A stretch of 32,301 bases of DNA from a virus: positions 1 through 32,301 of the IMG/VR virus record IMGVR_UViG_3300042090_001500, one strand, 5' to 3'. Positions 5,165 to 12,623 of the stretch are shown piece by piece; positions within the stretch are counted from its first letter, which is position 1, and every line of letters begins with the position of its first letter. The position numbers and the translations under genes are program-made. Under the pieces are notes generated by a model. It was not told the origin of the DNA. It saw only the letters and a list, made by a program, of their open reading frames with translations, and did not search any database.

Positions 5165-7213
5165 ATGTTAATGCGGGCGCCTGAATCTATAACGACTGAT
5201 GGTTACAGTGCTATTAAGAAGAAAATAGACTCTGATTATACTGCTAATCAATCTATATGGCAGATCTATTGGACCGAAGCTACTATCGATACACGACTTG
5301 AGGCGGGCGACACATCATTAATGGCCGAACTCAACACTTCATTACCCAATAACAATAGAGGATCATGGTACTTTAACCGTGTTCGTCCTTTATGCAATAT
5401 GGTCTCTGGCCATCAACGCCGTAGTAGAAAGTCTACTATTGTCGTACCATTAGAAAATGGTGACCAACAAACAGCAGATCAATTCACCAAAGTACTTCTC
5501 AACATATACAAACGTGAAGGTATTTACGAAACCATATCAGAAGCGTTCCATCAAGGGGCATGCATAACTGGTATGAATTTGCTTCACGTTTACATGGACT
5601 ACACAAAAGATCCTATCTCAGGTGATTTGAAAGTAGACAACTGCTCATATAATAGCTTTTTTATAGATCCGTATTTTCGTAAGCCAGATCTGTCTGATTG
5701 TTCCTTTGTTTGGAGGAGATCATACCTTTCCCATACTGCAGCAGCTGCATTAATGCCTGATCGTTATGACGAAATAATGGCGCTTCCTGGTAACCCAACC
5801 GGAACGGGCCGCGATGGCCGATTCCAATACATGCCGGAAAGCTTTGGTATGACACAACAGAACAGACTTTCTTACGATGAGTATTATTATCGCGATTATC
5901 GCAAACAAAAATTACTGGTTGATAAAGTTACTGGTGAAACGTTTGAGATAACAAACCAAGATAACTTAGAAATTGATACATTCTTGGAGCATTATCCTCA
6001 AGTTACTGTTATAGAACAAAACGTTCCCACAGTGCGCCTTGCTATAATGATCCAGGACAAAGTATTTTACGACGGTCCTAATCCACTGAGCATTGATACC
6101 TATCCTTTTGTGCCAGTGTTGGGATACTATAACCCAATGATGCCTTACTTCTATAGCAGAATTCAAGGTATATGCCGTTCACTGCGTGATCCACAGATCT
6201 TATTCAATCGGCGCGTGATTCTATCAGCTGATGCAGCGGAATCGGTGGTTAATAGTGGATGGATATTCAAAGAAAATGCAGTAATCGACGTTAAACATCT
6301 CTACCAAACAGGTCAAGGACGTATAATTCCACTCAAGGAAGAAGCGGCAATGACTGATATCCAACAGATTTCTCCTCCTGATATTCCACAATACTTCTTC
6401 CAGTTACAGGATACATTCTCTAAAGAGATGAACTTGGTATCAGGGATCAATGAAGAACTTATGGGATCAGCGATTGATGATAAAGCGGGCATACTATCCG
6501 CCTTACGTCAAGGAGCTGGGCTTACCACTTTACAGCCAATATTTGATAGACTCGATTTCTCACAGAACATGCTTGGTGAATTGATAATGAAGATAGTGCA
6601 GAACAACTATATGCCTGGCAAGATCAGAAGTTTGCTTGAAGGTGAAGAACCTGCGCCATTATTCTATAACAAAGCATTCGGTAAATATCATTGCATGATT
6701 GAAGAAGGCTTTAACACCCAATCACAAAAGCAACTGCAGTTTGCTCAACTTATGCAACTTAAAGAGCTTGGTGTTCCTATACCTGATTCGAGTCTTATTG
6801 ATGCAGCGACTATACAAGATAAAGACAAAGTTATGCAGCAGATTCAACAGCAGCAAGAACAAGCGCAGCAAATACAACAGATGCAAATGCAATCTCAGTT
6901 GCAAGAAGCTCAAGCTCGTACCCAATTGGCTCAAGCGCGTACTATGGCTGATCAGGGCCTTGGTGCTGAACGATTTAGCCGCATCGATGAGAACAGAGCG
7001 CTTGGTGTAGAACGTCGCGCTAAAGCGGTCGCTGATGACAACATGGCATTGTTGAACTTTGTTAAAGCTATGAAAGAGATAGAAAATATAGACATTGGTC
7101 ACTTGCAACAGATAATATCAATTCAACAGATGCTCAAACAGCAAGAGGCGGTAAAAGAAGAAAAAACAAATTCTCCTCAGCCCTTTCAGAATGGTTCTGA
7201 ATTGGTTAGATAG
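5165..7213 (+). CDS. Portal protein, P22 type
   Basis: A 682-residue dodecameric head-tail connector through which DNA is packaged and ejected. The start has GAGAGGA 7 nt upstream. The N-terminus contains a motif typical of P22-like portals (FNRVRPLCNMVSGHQRR, near 75) followed by the wing and stem domains. The region about 540-640 is Gln-rich and helical (QQQEQAQQIQQMQMQ), matching the long C-terminal barrel helix of this family. Length agrees with P22 gp1 (about 725). It follows terL and precedes small basic proteins and the scaffold, the usual order. No frameshift or missing block is seen. Confidence 0.9.
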   Translation: MLMRAPESITTDGYSAIKKKIDSDYTANQSIWQIYWTEATIDTRLEAGDTSLMAELNTSLPNNNRGSWYFNRVRPLCNMVSGHQRRSRKSTIVVPLENGDQQTADQFTKVLLNIYKREGIYETISEAFHQGACITGMNLLHVYMDYTKDPISGDLKVDNCSYNSFFIDPYFRKPDLSDCSFVWRRSYLSHTAAAALMPDRYDEIMALPGNPTGTGRDGRFQYMPESFGMTQQNRLSYDEYYYRDYRKQKLLVDKVTGETFEITNQDNLEIDTFLEHYPQVTVIEQNVPTVRLAIMIQDKVFYDGPNPLSIDTYPFVPVLGYYNPMMPYFYSRIQGICRSLRDPQILFNRRVILSADAAESVVNSGWIFKENAVIDVKHLYQTGQGRIIPLKEEAAMTDIQQISPPDIPQYFFQLQDTFSKEMNLVSGINEELMGSAIDDKAGILSALRQGAGLTTLQPIFDRLDFSQNMLGELIMKIVQNNYMPGKIRSLLEGEEPAPLFYNKAFGKYHCMIEEGFNTQSQKQLQFAQLMQLKELGVPIPDSSLIDAATIQDKDKVMQQIQQQQEQAQQIQQMQMQSQLQEAQARTQLAQARTMADQGLGAERFSRIDENRALGVERRAKAVADDNMALLNFVKAMKEIENIDIGHLQQIISIQQMLKQQEAVKEEKTNSPQPFQNGSELVR

Positions 7214-7260
7214 AGGGATACCTTGCGAGTAATGTCGCAGTTTCTAACAAAGGAGCCACT

Positions 7261-7521
7261 ATGGCAAAAAGACATCATAAATCAATGAAGGGGGAGTACA
7301 TGAAAGATACCATGGGCAAACCACGCATGGAACATGGAATTGTATTTCATGAAGACATGTCTGCACCTGCATTGATGCCACGTGAAGTGAGAGATCAATA
7401 CTGGCCAAAATCTGCTAATGAAAATATGGGCTATGTTGATGATCTTTTTGAAGGCGTACAAAAACAGATGCATAAAGATAGCTCTGATTTCCGTAAGATC
7501 ATGGATCCTAAGAAATGGTAG
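7261..7521 (+). CDS. Small basic phage protein, unknown
   Basis: An 86-residue protein with a strong AAAGGAG SD just upstream. The N-terminus is basic (MAKRHHKSMKG); the middle reads GIVFHEDMSAPALMPREV, then YWPKSANENMGYVDDLFEGVQKQ, and it ends in a Lys-rich tail. I have a sense of short proteins of this general shape in podovirus head modules, but no function is known to me. It lies 47 nt after the portal and is followed by two more short basic genes, suggesting minor structural or packaging-accessory roles. Confidence 0.65.
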   Translation: MAKRHHKSMKGEYMKDTMGKPRMEHGIVFHEDMSAPALMPREVRDQYWPKSANENMGYVDDLFEGVQKQMHKDSSDFRKIMDPKKW

Positions 7522-7530
7522 GAGGCTATC

Positions 7531-7680
7531 ATGCCTGGAGCACCACGACCTAATAAAAGATGTATGGAGATCGCATACAAGATACTTAAAACTCCTAAAG
7601 ATAAACAACAAGAAAATCAACGACAAGTGTCTGCGGAAAAAGCAAAAGAATGGTTCCGCGATTCTTCACTCAGTCAGTAG
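7531..7680 (+). CDS. 49-residue small phage protein
   Basis: ATG 7531 is preceded by a perfect AGGAGG at 7520-7525 (5-nt spacer), which itself overlaps the stop of the previous gene. The product starts MPGAPRPNKRCMEIAYKILK and ends in a Gln/Lys/Glu-rich helical tail with a Trp. It is too short for most ORF finders, but the SD, tight spacing and protein-like composition support it. It is followed by a 137-nt structured gap. Function unknown. Confidence 0.6.
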   Translation: MPGAPRPNKRCMEIAYKILKTPKDKQQENQRQVSAEKAKEWFRDSSLSQ

Positions 7681-7689
7681 ATAATATAT

Positions 7690-7747
7690 CAAGTGTAAAG
7701 TGAACTTTGCGTTTAAACTATCCAGCGACAAACAAGCTTTACACTTG
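7690..7747 (+). repeat. Long-loop inverted repeat in the gap before 7818
   Basis: CAAGTGTAAAG (7690-7700) pairs perfectly with CTTTACACTTG (7737-7747): an 11-bp stem with a 36-nt loop. A second, shorter stem follows (AGTCCGT near 7755 with ACGGATT). The gap 7681-7817 has no convincing ORF. It may be a terminator, an RNA-processing site or a structured leader of the 7818 gene. Confidence 0.4.
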
Positions 7748-7817
7748 GTTTTCAGTCCGTAACAAAACATCACGGATTGAATTCTTGGTTAAAAATCAGA
7801 ATAATTCAAGGACAATT

Positions 7818-8126
7818 ATGGCTAAAAAAGACGTAACTGTTGCCAAAGGTGTTAAAGTAGGACGCGGCAAAGAAGAAGCGATGCGTCATAAAAAGGGATC
7901 TTCCAGTGCTGGCAAGTATAAAACTGTTTCACCTAAAGAGTTTGCCGGGGCATCTGGTGGTGCGTCTAAATATTCGTTTCCCATCAATTCATTGGCACGA
8001 GCTCGAAATGCATTAGCACGCGCTCATTTTGCTCCCAATCCAGAGGGGATACGCGCCAAAGTGTACAGGAAGTACCCTGAATTGAAAAAAAGAAAACAAG
8101 AACGCGAACATGTAATTGTAAAATAA
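7818..8126 (+). CDS. Basic Ala/Lys-rich phage protein
   Basis: A 102-residue protein. I choose ATG 7818 (AAGGA at 7808-7812) over an upstream in-frame ATG at 7707, because the upstream part overlaps the inverted repeat and reads poorly as protein. The C-terminal motif SFPINSLARARNALARAHFAPNP followed by a basic KYPELKKRK tail belongs to a short helical module seen in many phage and microbial structural or accessory proteins. The protein is strongly basic and may bind DNA or act as a minor head component. It is followed 10 nt later by another small basic gene. Confidence 0.65.
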   Translation: MAKKDVTVAKGVKVGRGKEEAMRHKKGSSSAGKYKTVSPKEFAGASGGASKYSFPINSLARARNALARAHFAPNPEGIRAKVYRKYPELKKRKQEREHVIVK

Positions 8127-8136
8127 AAGGTGTATA

Positions 8137-8346
8137 ATGAAAAAGTGTAGTCACAAATGCATGAAGTGTGATGGTAAAAAGCACAAAGAAATGCCCAAAG
8201 CAAAGAAAAAGATTAAAAAAGTTATGCATGAGTGGAAAGAAGGCGAACTGCACAGCGGTTCTAAGAAGGGACCAGTAGTTAAGAATCAGAAACAAGCAGT
8301 TGCCATTGCTTTAAGTGAAGCTCGTAAAGCTAAGAAAAAAAAATAG
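8137..8346 (+). CDS. DUF6496-like small basic protein
   Basis: A 69-residue, very Lys-rich protein. The N-terminus carries a Cys cluster (CSHKCMKC) that could bind metal. The C-terminal half reads MHEWKEGELHSGSKKGP, then VKNQKQAVAIALSEARKA, the signature I associate with the DUF6496 family, common in phages and bacteria and without a known biochemical role. It is the last gene before the strong terminator at 8386-8425, so it closes the portal-proximal operon. Confidence 0.75.
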   Translation: MKKCSHKCMKCDGKKHKEMPKAKKKIKKVMHEWKEGELHSGSKKGPVVKNQKQAVAIALSEARKAKKKK

Positions 8347-8385
8347 AGATTGTGGAAGCCAACTCCTTTCACAATCGATCTAGAG

Positions 8386-8425
8386 ATATCCCCCTCTCAT
8401 AGCGAAGGGGGATATTGTTTTATTT
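8386..8425 (+). terminator. Rho-independent terminator
   Basis: A perfect 10-bp stem, ATATCCCCCT (8386-8395) with AGGGGGATAT (8406-8415), a 10-nt loop and then TGTTTTATTT. It ends the plus-strand operon and sits at the tail-to-tail junction with the minus-strand island. A T-rich tail exists only on the plus side. Confidence 0.85.
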
Positions 8426-8617
8426 ACGCGATTCAAAATACCAATGACCAATGGAGACAATAATACTCGTTGATAGAATTTTAGGAATAACATCTATAGG
8501 TATTTCAATGGTATCCATCGATCTGAAATAACACGCGATACTCCATGCAACAATGATTCCAGAATAGAACCATACAAGAAATTCCATGTATATTTTTAGA
8601 TAATCTCTGTATCGCAT
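8420..8617 (-). CDS. Small two-helix membrane protein (holin-like candidate)
   Basis: A 65-residue protein with two hydrophobic stretches (about 10-30 and 43-60) separated by a short polar loop, and a basic C-terminus. An AAAGG SD lies upstream of ATG 8617, 13 nt after the stop of the secreted-protein gene 8631-9491, so the two are cotranscribed on the minus strand. Size and topology fit a class II holin, but they fit any small inner-membrane protein, and no endolysin is nearby. Its 3' end reaches into the tail of the plus-strand terminator. Confidence 0.55.
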   Translation of the reverse strand: MRYRDYLKIYMEFLVWFYSGIIVAWSIACYFRSMDTIEIPIDVIPKILSTSIIVSIGHWYFESRK

Positions 8618-8630
8618 ATATCATTACCTT

Positions 8631-9491
8631 TTATAATGTAGGCGCCATTCCACATACTGTTCCAACAGTGACAGATAACCATTCTATCCCACCTATAATA
8701 GCTCCAGCTTTAACACCACTTGCAAGAACCGCTCCTGTTCCTACCATTGCAGCTTTTGTTACAACCGCACCACCAGCACTTGCTCCAAGAACTGTTGCAA
8801 CACCACCAGCTCCTGTTGTTACTGCACCAGCGGTAGCAAGGGTACCAATTCCAACGCCAGCAGTAGTAACTATTGATGTACCAATAGTGGTACTTGCAGC
8901 AATTCCAACAACTGTTGACGAAGTAGCAGTACCTGCTAGAGCAAGAGCTCCTGCCGTCCCTGCACCGCCAAGAGCAGCCGTACCGGCCACTGCTCCTACA
9001 ATTGCCCCACCAGTTCCTATCACAGCAGCACTACCAGCGGCTGCTAACGCTCCATAACAGACAGATTTAGTTGCCCAATACATGAACCCACCAAAAAGAG
9101 GCCCACCACCATTAACACGACCATTTGCTCGTAATGAGTATTCATCATCACTCATTTTATTGAGAGTAAAATATCCCACTTGTGCAAATGCTTGTAATTG
9201 CTCTGGTGTTATATTACGAACCATTTTATCAGTGAAACACTTTTGAATGCGTTTCATTTTGTTGTCATGATGAACGTAGAAGCCTTTATCGCCATGATAA
9301 AGTTTGGCTGATCCTAGACGTTCAGGAACTATAACTGAAGCTTCTACCTTGTGTAGATCATGTGTCTTGAGAAAGTCTTGCTTATATAGTTTCTCTTGGA
9401 ACCTTTGAGCTCTTGTATCAGTATTGACGAGGTCCAATTGCATAGAAAACATAGACGATGTGAGAAACAATAAACTTAAAATCTTCTTCAT
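8631..9491 (-). CDS. Secreted protein with glycine-zipper-like C-terminal domain
   Basis: A 286-residue protein with a signal peptide (MKKILSLLFLTSSMFSM, cleavage near 17). Residues about 50-130 form a domain shared with the neighbouring 9770-10075 product: LYH, then KMKRIQKCFTDKMVRNITPEQL and GY motifs. From about residue 135 to the end the protein is almost entirely Gly, Ala, Thr and Val with small-residue zipper spacing (GGAIVGAVAGTAALGGAGTAG), suggesting several close-packed membrane helices. It lies in a minus-strand island within the head operon, with its own promoter candidate (9613-9641). This layout suggests a moron acting on the host envelope, for example exclusion or membrane modification. 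The role is inferred and the family is not recognised. Confidence 0.7.
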   Translation of the reverse strand: MKKILSLLFLTSSMFSMQLDLVNTDTRAQRFQEKLYKQDFLKTHDLHKVEASVIVPERLGSAKLYHGDKGFYVHHDNKMKRIQKCFTDKMVRNITPEQLQAFAQVGYFTLNKMSDDEYSLRANGRVNGGGPLFGGFMYWATKSVCYGALAAAGSAAVIGTGGAIVGAVAGTAALGGAGTAGALALAGTATSSTVVGIAASTTIGTSIVTTAGVGIGTLATAGAVTTGAGGVATVLGASAGGAVVTKAAMVGTGAVLASGVKAGAIIGGIEWLSVTVGTVCGMAPTL

Positions 9492-9557
9492 GAAATCCCT
9501 ATTAAATAAAATATATTACGTGAACTTTAAAAACGGTGTGGTTAAATCATGTTGTGG

Positions 9558-9581
9558 TTAGAACATAATACGCGTCCTCCT
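9558..9581 (-). promoter_or_regulatory. Perfect SD followed by a two-codon ORF in the leader
   Basis: On the minus strand a perfect AGGAGG (9581-9576) is followed, 9 nt later, by ATG-TTC-TAA (9566-9558). It lies between the promoter candidate and the 8631-9491 gene, 66 nt upstream of that start. It could be a ribosome-stalling or regulatory mini-ORF, or the SD of a lost gene. Confidence 0.35.
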
Positions 9582-9612
9582 AAAAATTTCTGTTGTGTAA
9601 TAACTTTATAAA

Positions 9613-9641
9613 ATAATAGCATATATTATGCAATGTGTAAA
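9613..9641 (-). promoter_or_regulatory. Sigma70-like promoter for the secreted-protein gene
   Basis: Read on the minus strand: TTTACA (9641-9636), a 17-nt spacer, then TATTAT (9618-9613). Both hexamers are near consensus and spacing is optimal. It would transcribe 8631-9491 and 8420-8617 with a leader of roughly 115 nt. The 278-nt gap 9492-9769 contains no larger ORF. Confidence 0.6.
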
Positions 9642-9769
9642 CAAAATGGTTCATTAAACAACACGATTGGTTGTTTAGAGAGTGGAATGCAACAATGATT
9701 TTTTCATGGAATCGGAACGTTTACATTATTTTTGTTGCGATTTATACATATACAACAAATAACAACCGT

Positions 9770-10075
9770 TTAATATAACCGAGCACTGATTGAAAATTCA
9801 CCATAATTAGTTCGATCAACAATCAAATAACCTCTTTTTTTGAAACTTAGTAGTTCTTCGGGGGTAAGATTTCGGATTAAAGGGTCAGTACAACATCCAC
9901 GAATGTAAGACATTTTTTCGTTTTTAAGTATAAAGAATCTATTATTCATATGATAAAGTTCCAATGGTTCTAATTGCTGCATTACAATGAATGAATTACG
10001 TTCAACGCGACATTCTAATAGGTCCATTGCGAAAGTGGATAGAGCAAATACCATGAGTAATAGAACTTTTTTCAT
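9770..10075 (-). CDS. Small secreted protein, paralogue of the 8631-9491 N-domain
   Basis: A 101-residue protein with signal peptide MKKVLLLMVFALSTFAM (cleavage near 17) and an AAAAGGA SD upstream of ATG 10075. The mature part aligns along its whole length with residues about 50-130 of the 8631-9491 product: shared VE, LYH, KM..I..C.TD...RN.TPE.L..F, GY and E(Y/F)S..A positions. It lacks the glycine-rich tail. The pair looks like an ancient duplication, one copy soluble and one membrane-tailed, possibly toxin/immunity-like or two parts of one envelope function. No known family assigned. Confidence 0.7.
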   Translation of the reverse strand: MKKVLLLMVFALSTFAMDLLECRVERNSFIVMQQLEPLELYHMNNRFFILKNEKMSYIRGCCTDPLIRNLTPEELLSFKKRGYLIVDRTNYGEFSISARLY

Positions 10076-10150
10076 ATAAATCCTTTTAAGTAGAGAATTT
10101 ATTACTATTCTGTGTTATATATATATGATCAATCGCTAAAAAGGAAGTGA
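10076..10150. promoter_or_regulatory. Divergent AT-rich promoter region
   Basis: This 75-nt gap separates the minus-strand island from the plus-strand head operon. It contains the AT-rich run TTATATATATATGATC, which could serve as -10 elements in both directions, and an AAGGAAG SD for ATG 10151. No strong -35 is seen on either strand. Confidence 0.3.
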
Positions 10151-10660
10151 ATGGAAGAAAACAAATTAGCTGGTCAAGTAATTCTTGAGCATGATTCACA
10201 ACAGAATACGCTCGATGCTGATATTATTGAGTATCGTCGTGCGATTGAACCATCTATTATCAACACTATTCGCGATACAGCAAATCAAGCCAAAGATAAG
10301 GACGCGTATAAGGGAAAAGATTTTTATATCGTTCTTATCACGACTAATGATCGTGTTTTAAGGCATCCAAAGATCACGTGTTTAGCACGAAAATCATGCC
10401 CAACGCCTGTCTACAAACAGTCAGTATGGAAATATAGATCTTTCACGGGAGATTTAGACTTTTTATGGTCGATTCCTGATGCGATTTTGTATTATCATAT
10501 AATAAACAATCAAACAAAGTATTTAAATGATAAGGAAACTTCTGATTTGGCTAAGTTTGTTATTCTTATGGAAAGTGGCGAGTTACTTGAATGGGTTAAG
10601 AAAGAAAATGGCGAAAAAATAGATGCAGTTATCAGGATTACTAAGGAGGAGAACGCATGA
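10151..10660 (+). CDS. Conserved phage head-module protein
   Basis: A 169-residue protein with an AAGGAAG SD. The centre carries a distinctive pattern: DFYIVLITTNDRVL, CLARKSCPTPVYKQSVWKY, LDFLWSIPD and a helical C-terminus. I associate this pattern with a conserved protein encoded next to scaffold and coat genes in many podoviruses, of unknown function. Its 3' end overlaps the scaffold-like gene by 4 nt (ATGA), with a GGAGG SD for that gene inside it. A role in capsid assembly or packaging is inferred from position alone. Confidence 0.65.
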   Translation: MEENKLAGQVILEHDSQQNTLDADIIEYRRAIEPSIINTIRDTANQAKDKDAYKGKDFYIVLITTNDRVLRHPKITCLARKSCPTPVYKQSVWKYRSFTGDLDFLWSIPDAILYYHIINNQTKYLNDKETSDLAKFVILMESGELLEWVKKENGEKIDAVIRITKEENA

Positions 10661-11373
10661 ATGATGAACTAAACCAAGTTGTTGAGCAACAAGCACCTGA
10701 ACAAGAGCAAGAAGTACAGAAAAATTCTGACTGGGAAGCGTCCAAGCAGGAAAGTCTTCGTGCTTTGAGGGAAAGAGCAGAAGCTTCTGAAAAAAGAGAA
10801 CGCGAATTAGAGCGTATGCTACAAGCAAATCTTGCCCAACAACAGCAAAATAAGATGCAATTGGTTGAAGAAGATGACTTTGACATAAGTGATGATACTT
10901 ATATTGAAGGCAAGCATCTCAAGAAATACATTAAAAATCTTAAGCAAGACAATAAAAAGACTAAAGAACAACTAGAACAATATATACAAAAGTCTAATGA
11001 AACATATGCTATTATGCAGCTTAAAAATCAATTCAACGACTTTGAAAGCGTTGTAAATAAAGATACATTAGAAAAATTAGCTCAAGAAAAGCCATCACTT
11101 TATAGAACTATTCTTGCTAATCAGGATATATATGATCGCGGCCATTCTGCATATGAATTGATTAAACATAGCGGTATTCTTAATAATCAATATGCAGCTA
11201 TTGATAAACGTGTTGAAGATAACAAATCTAAACCACGCTCTTCTTCTAACGCTTCACCACAATCGGGAGAGACACCATTGTCCCGTGTTGGTGAATATGA
11301 TAGACGTATACTCACTGATGCTCAGCGCGATGCAGTGCTGAAACAATCACTTGAATGGTCACGTAACGGTTAA
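10657..11373 (+). CDS. Scaffold-like protein
   Basis: A 238-residue acidic, Gln-rich, mainly helical protein. Residues about 1-70 and 90-130 are predicted coiled coil (EKRERELERMLQ and similar). The C-terminus is shorter and basic, ending in LTDAQRDAVLKQSLEWSRNG. Position directly upstream of the major capsid gene, length, helical composition and low complexity are typical of podovirus internal scaffolds. Sequence identity to a named scaffold is not evident, so the call rests on context. The stop codon is the first part of a 14-bp hairpin arm. Confidence 0.65.
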   Translation: MNDELNQVVEQQAPEQEQEVQKNSDWEASKQESLRALRERAEASEKRERELERMLQANLAQQQQNKMQLVEEDDFDISDDTYIEGKHLKKYIKNLKQDNKKTKEQLEQYIQKSNETYAIMQLKNQFNDFESVVNKDTLEKLAQEKPSLYRTILANQDIYDRGHSAYELIKHSGILNNQYAAIDKRVEDNKSKPRSSSNASPQSGETPLSRVGEYDRRILTDAQRDAVLKQSLEWSRNG

Positions 11374-11447
11374 TAGATTAATGGTCGCCCTATTTCCATT
11401 AATCTATTATATGGGATCCAGGAAAGGAATTTCAAACTGGATCCCAT
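11371..11447 (+). terminator. Two tandem perfect hairpins without U-tract
   Basis: Stem 1 pairs 11371-11384 with 11396-11409 (14 bp perfect, 11-nt loop) and includes the scaffold stop codon. Stem 2 pairs 11411-11421 with 11437-11447 (11 bp perfect, 15-nt loop; each arm contains GGATCC). No run of T follows, so transcript processing, 3'-end protection or partial termination before the capsid gene is more likely than classic termination. Confidence 0.6.
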
Positions 11448-11665
11448 CCCTGTAAATTGACCTTTATCTTTCGAAACTACTAGGTAACTTATAACTATTG
11501 TTTTTTTACCCAAACTCCTACTATACTATCAACTAGCGAAACGCAATCTCGCTAATTGCATATCATTTCGGCGAAATGGAGCTCGCCACTCCGCGACGAA
11601 ACGAGTTCTCGTCAAACTCATAGTAATAAACAAACTATGTGTCTCCGTATTTTAGGAGTGTGTGT
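11448..11665 (+). promoter_or_regulatory. Long structured leader of the major capsid gene
   Basis: A 218-nt gap with no convincing ORF, AT-rich at its start. From 11530 it carries several short self-complementary motifs of similar composition: TAGCGA...TCGCTA, CATTTC-GGC-GAAATG and GACGA...TCGTC. A T7 run lies at 11500-11507. A TATAAC at 11490-11495 could be a -10 element but has no good -35. The leader ends with AGGAG (11654-11658) before ATG 11666. It probably regulates or stabilises capsid mRNA. Confidence 0.4.
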
Positions 11666-12613
11666 ATGATAACTACTACCACAACCCTCCCTGCTCCGGT
11701 TCAACAAACTTTTGATGACGTGCTTTTATCGGTCAGAACACCGAACCTTATTCACAAATTAGGTGCACTACCAAAACGCTTACCGGCTAAGGGTGGTAGA
11801 ACTTTACGTATGGCGCGCTATGAAAGATTGCCGACAGCGCCAGTTCCATTGGGACCAAGCGGGCAAACCCCTCCAGCGACTCCACTAAATCGTGTCGATA
11901 TTGATGCTACTATGTCATTTTATGGATTGTATGTTGCAATTAACCAACAGGTTACTTTGCAAAACCAAGATCCAGTTTTAAATGAAACAGCGCAGTTATT
12001 AGGTCTTTCTCTCCGTATGACAGAAGATCAATTAACACGTGATATGTTAGCGTCTACAGCCAGTATATATAATTGTACTGGGGGAACTAATGGTGATCTT
12101 CCTACAAATCTATCTTTGTCAGATATTGACCAAGTAACGTCTACATTGGCATCAAACGATGCGTGGATGATATTTAACACTATCGGCGGGGAAGATAAAT
12201 TTGGAACAGGTCCTGTTCGTGATGCATATTTGGCATTAGGCCATACTGCATTGATTCCAGACTTGAACAATGTTAATGGTTTTATTGCTAAGTGGAACTA
12301 TCCAAATAACAATGAAATATTGCAAAGTGAGTGGGGTTCAATCAATAACGTTCGCTTTATGCTTTCTTCAGTAGGATCTGTTTCTCCAAATGCATCTGCA
12401 TTGGGTAATAACGTTTACAACGTTTTCATACAAGGTATGGAAGCGCTAGCGTGCGTAGAACAGGATAACTATTCTGCTCGATTCTTGTATCGACCACCAA
12501 TGTTCTCGGATCCTTTATTCCAGAACGCAACAGTTGGTTATACCTTTGCTGAGGTTCCACGTATTCTCAATGATCTTTGGATAGTCAACACCCGTTGTAC
12601 ACTAAGTAACTAA
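11666..12613 (+). CDS. Major capsid protein, N4-gp56 family
   Basis: A 315-residue coat protein. ATG 11666 is chosen over an in-frame GTG at 11639 because AGGAG lies 7 nt upstream of it. The N-terminus (TTTTTLPAPVQQTFDDVLL), the GGRTLRMARYERLPTAPVPL segment and the central helical region with EDQLTRDMLAST fit the N4-gp56-like HK97-fold family, and length is in range. It follows the scaffold-like gene and a structured leader, and precedes a large secondary structural protein by 10 nt. Codon use looks adapted to high expression. Confidence in the family is good; the subfamily is not determined. Confidence 0.85.
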   Translation: MITTTTTLPAPVQQTFDDVLLSVRTPNLIHKLGALPKRLPAKGGRTLRMARYERLPTAPVPLGPSGQTPPATPLNRVDIDATMSFYGLYVAINQQVTLQNQDPVLNETAQLLGLSLRMTEDQLTRDMLASTASIYNCTGGTNGDLPTNLSLSDIDQVTSTLASNDAWMIFNTIGGEDKFGTGPVRDAYLALGHTALIPDLNNVNGFIAKWNYPNNNEILQSEWGSINNVRFMLSSVGSVSPNASALGNNVYNVFIQGMEALACVEQDNYSARFLYRPPMFSDPLFQNATVGYTFAEVPRILNDLWIVNTRCTLSN

Positions 12614-12623
12614 GGAGAATACC

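Noticed and set aside
6699-7108. Alternate-frame and antisense ORFs in the portal C-terminus
   Set aside because: They mirror the Gln-rich coiled-coil coding region, with no SD and poor composition.
7418-7684. ORF of 88 codons overlapping two small genes after the portal
   Set aside because: It runs out of frame through the 7261 gene and the better supported 49-codon gene at 7531, which has a perfect SD.
8668-9057. Plus-strand Pro/Ala-rich ORF opposite the secreted protein gene
   Set aside because: It is the antisense of the Gly/Ala-rich C-terminal domain; that composition rarely yields stop codons. No SD and no recognisable protein.
9492-9769. tRNA or small structured RNA gene in the 278-nt gap
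   Set aside because: No cloverleaf or conserved RNA motif was seen; the gap is explained by leader and promoter signals.
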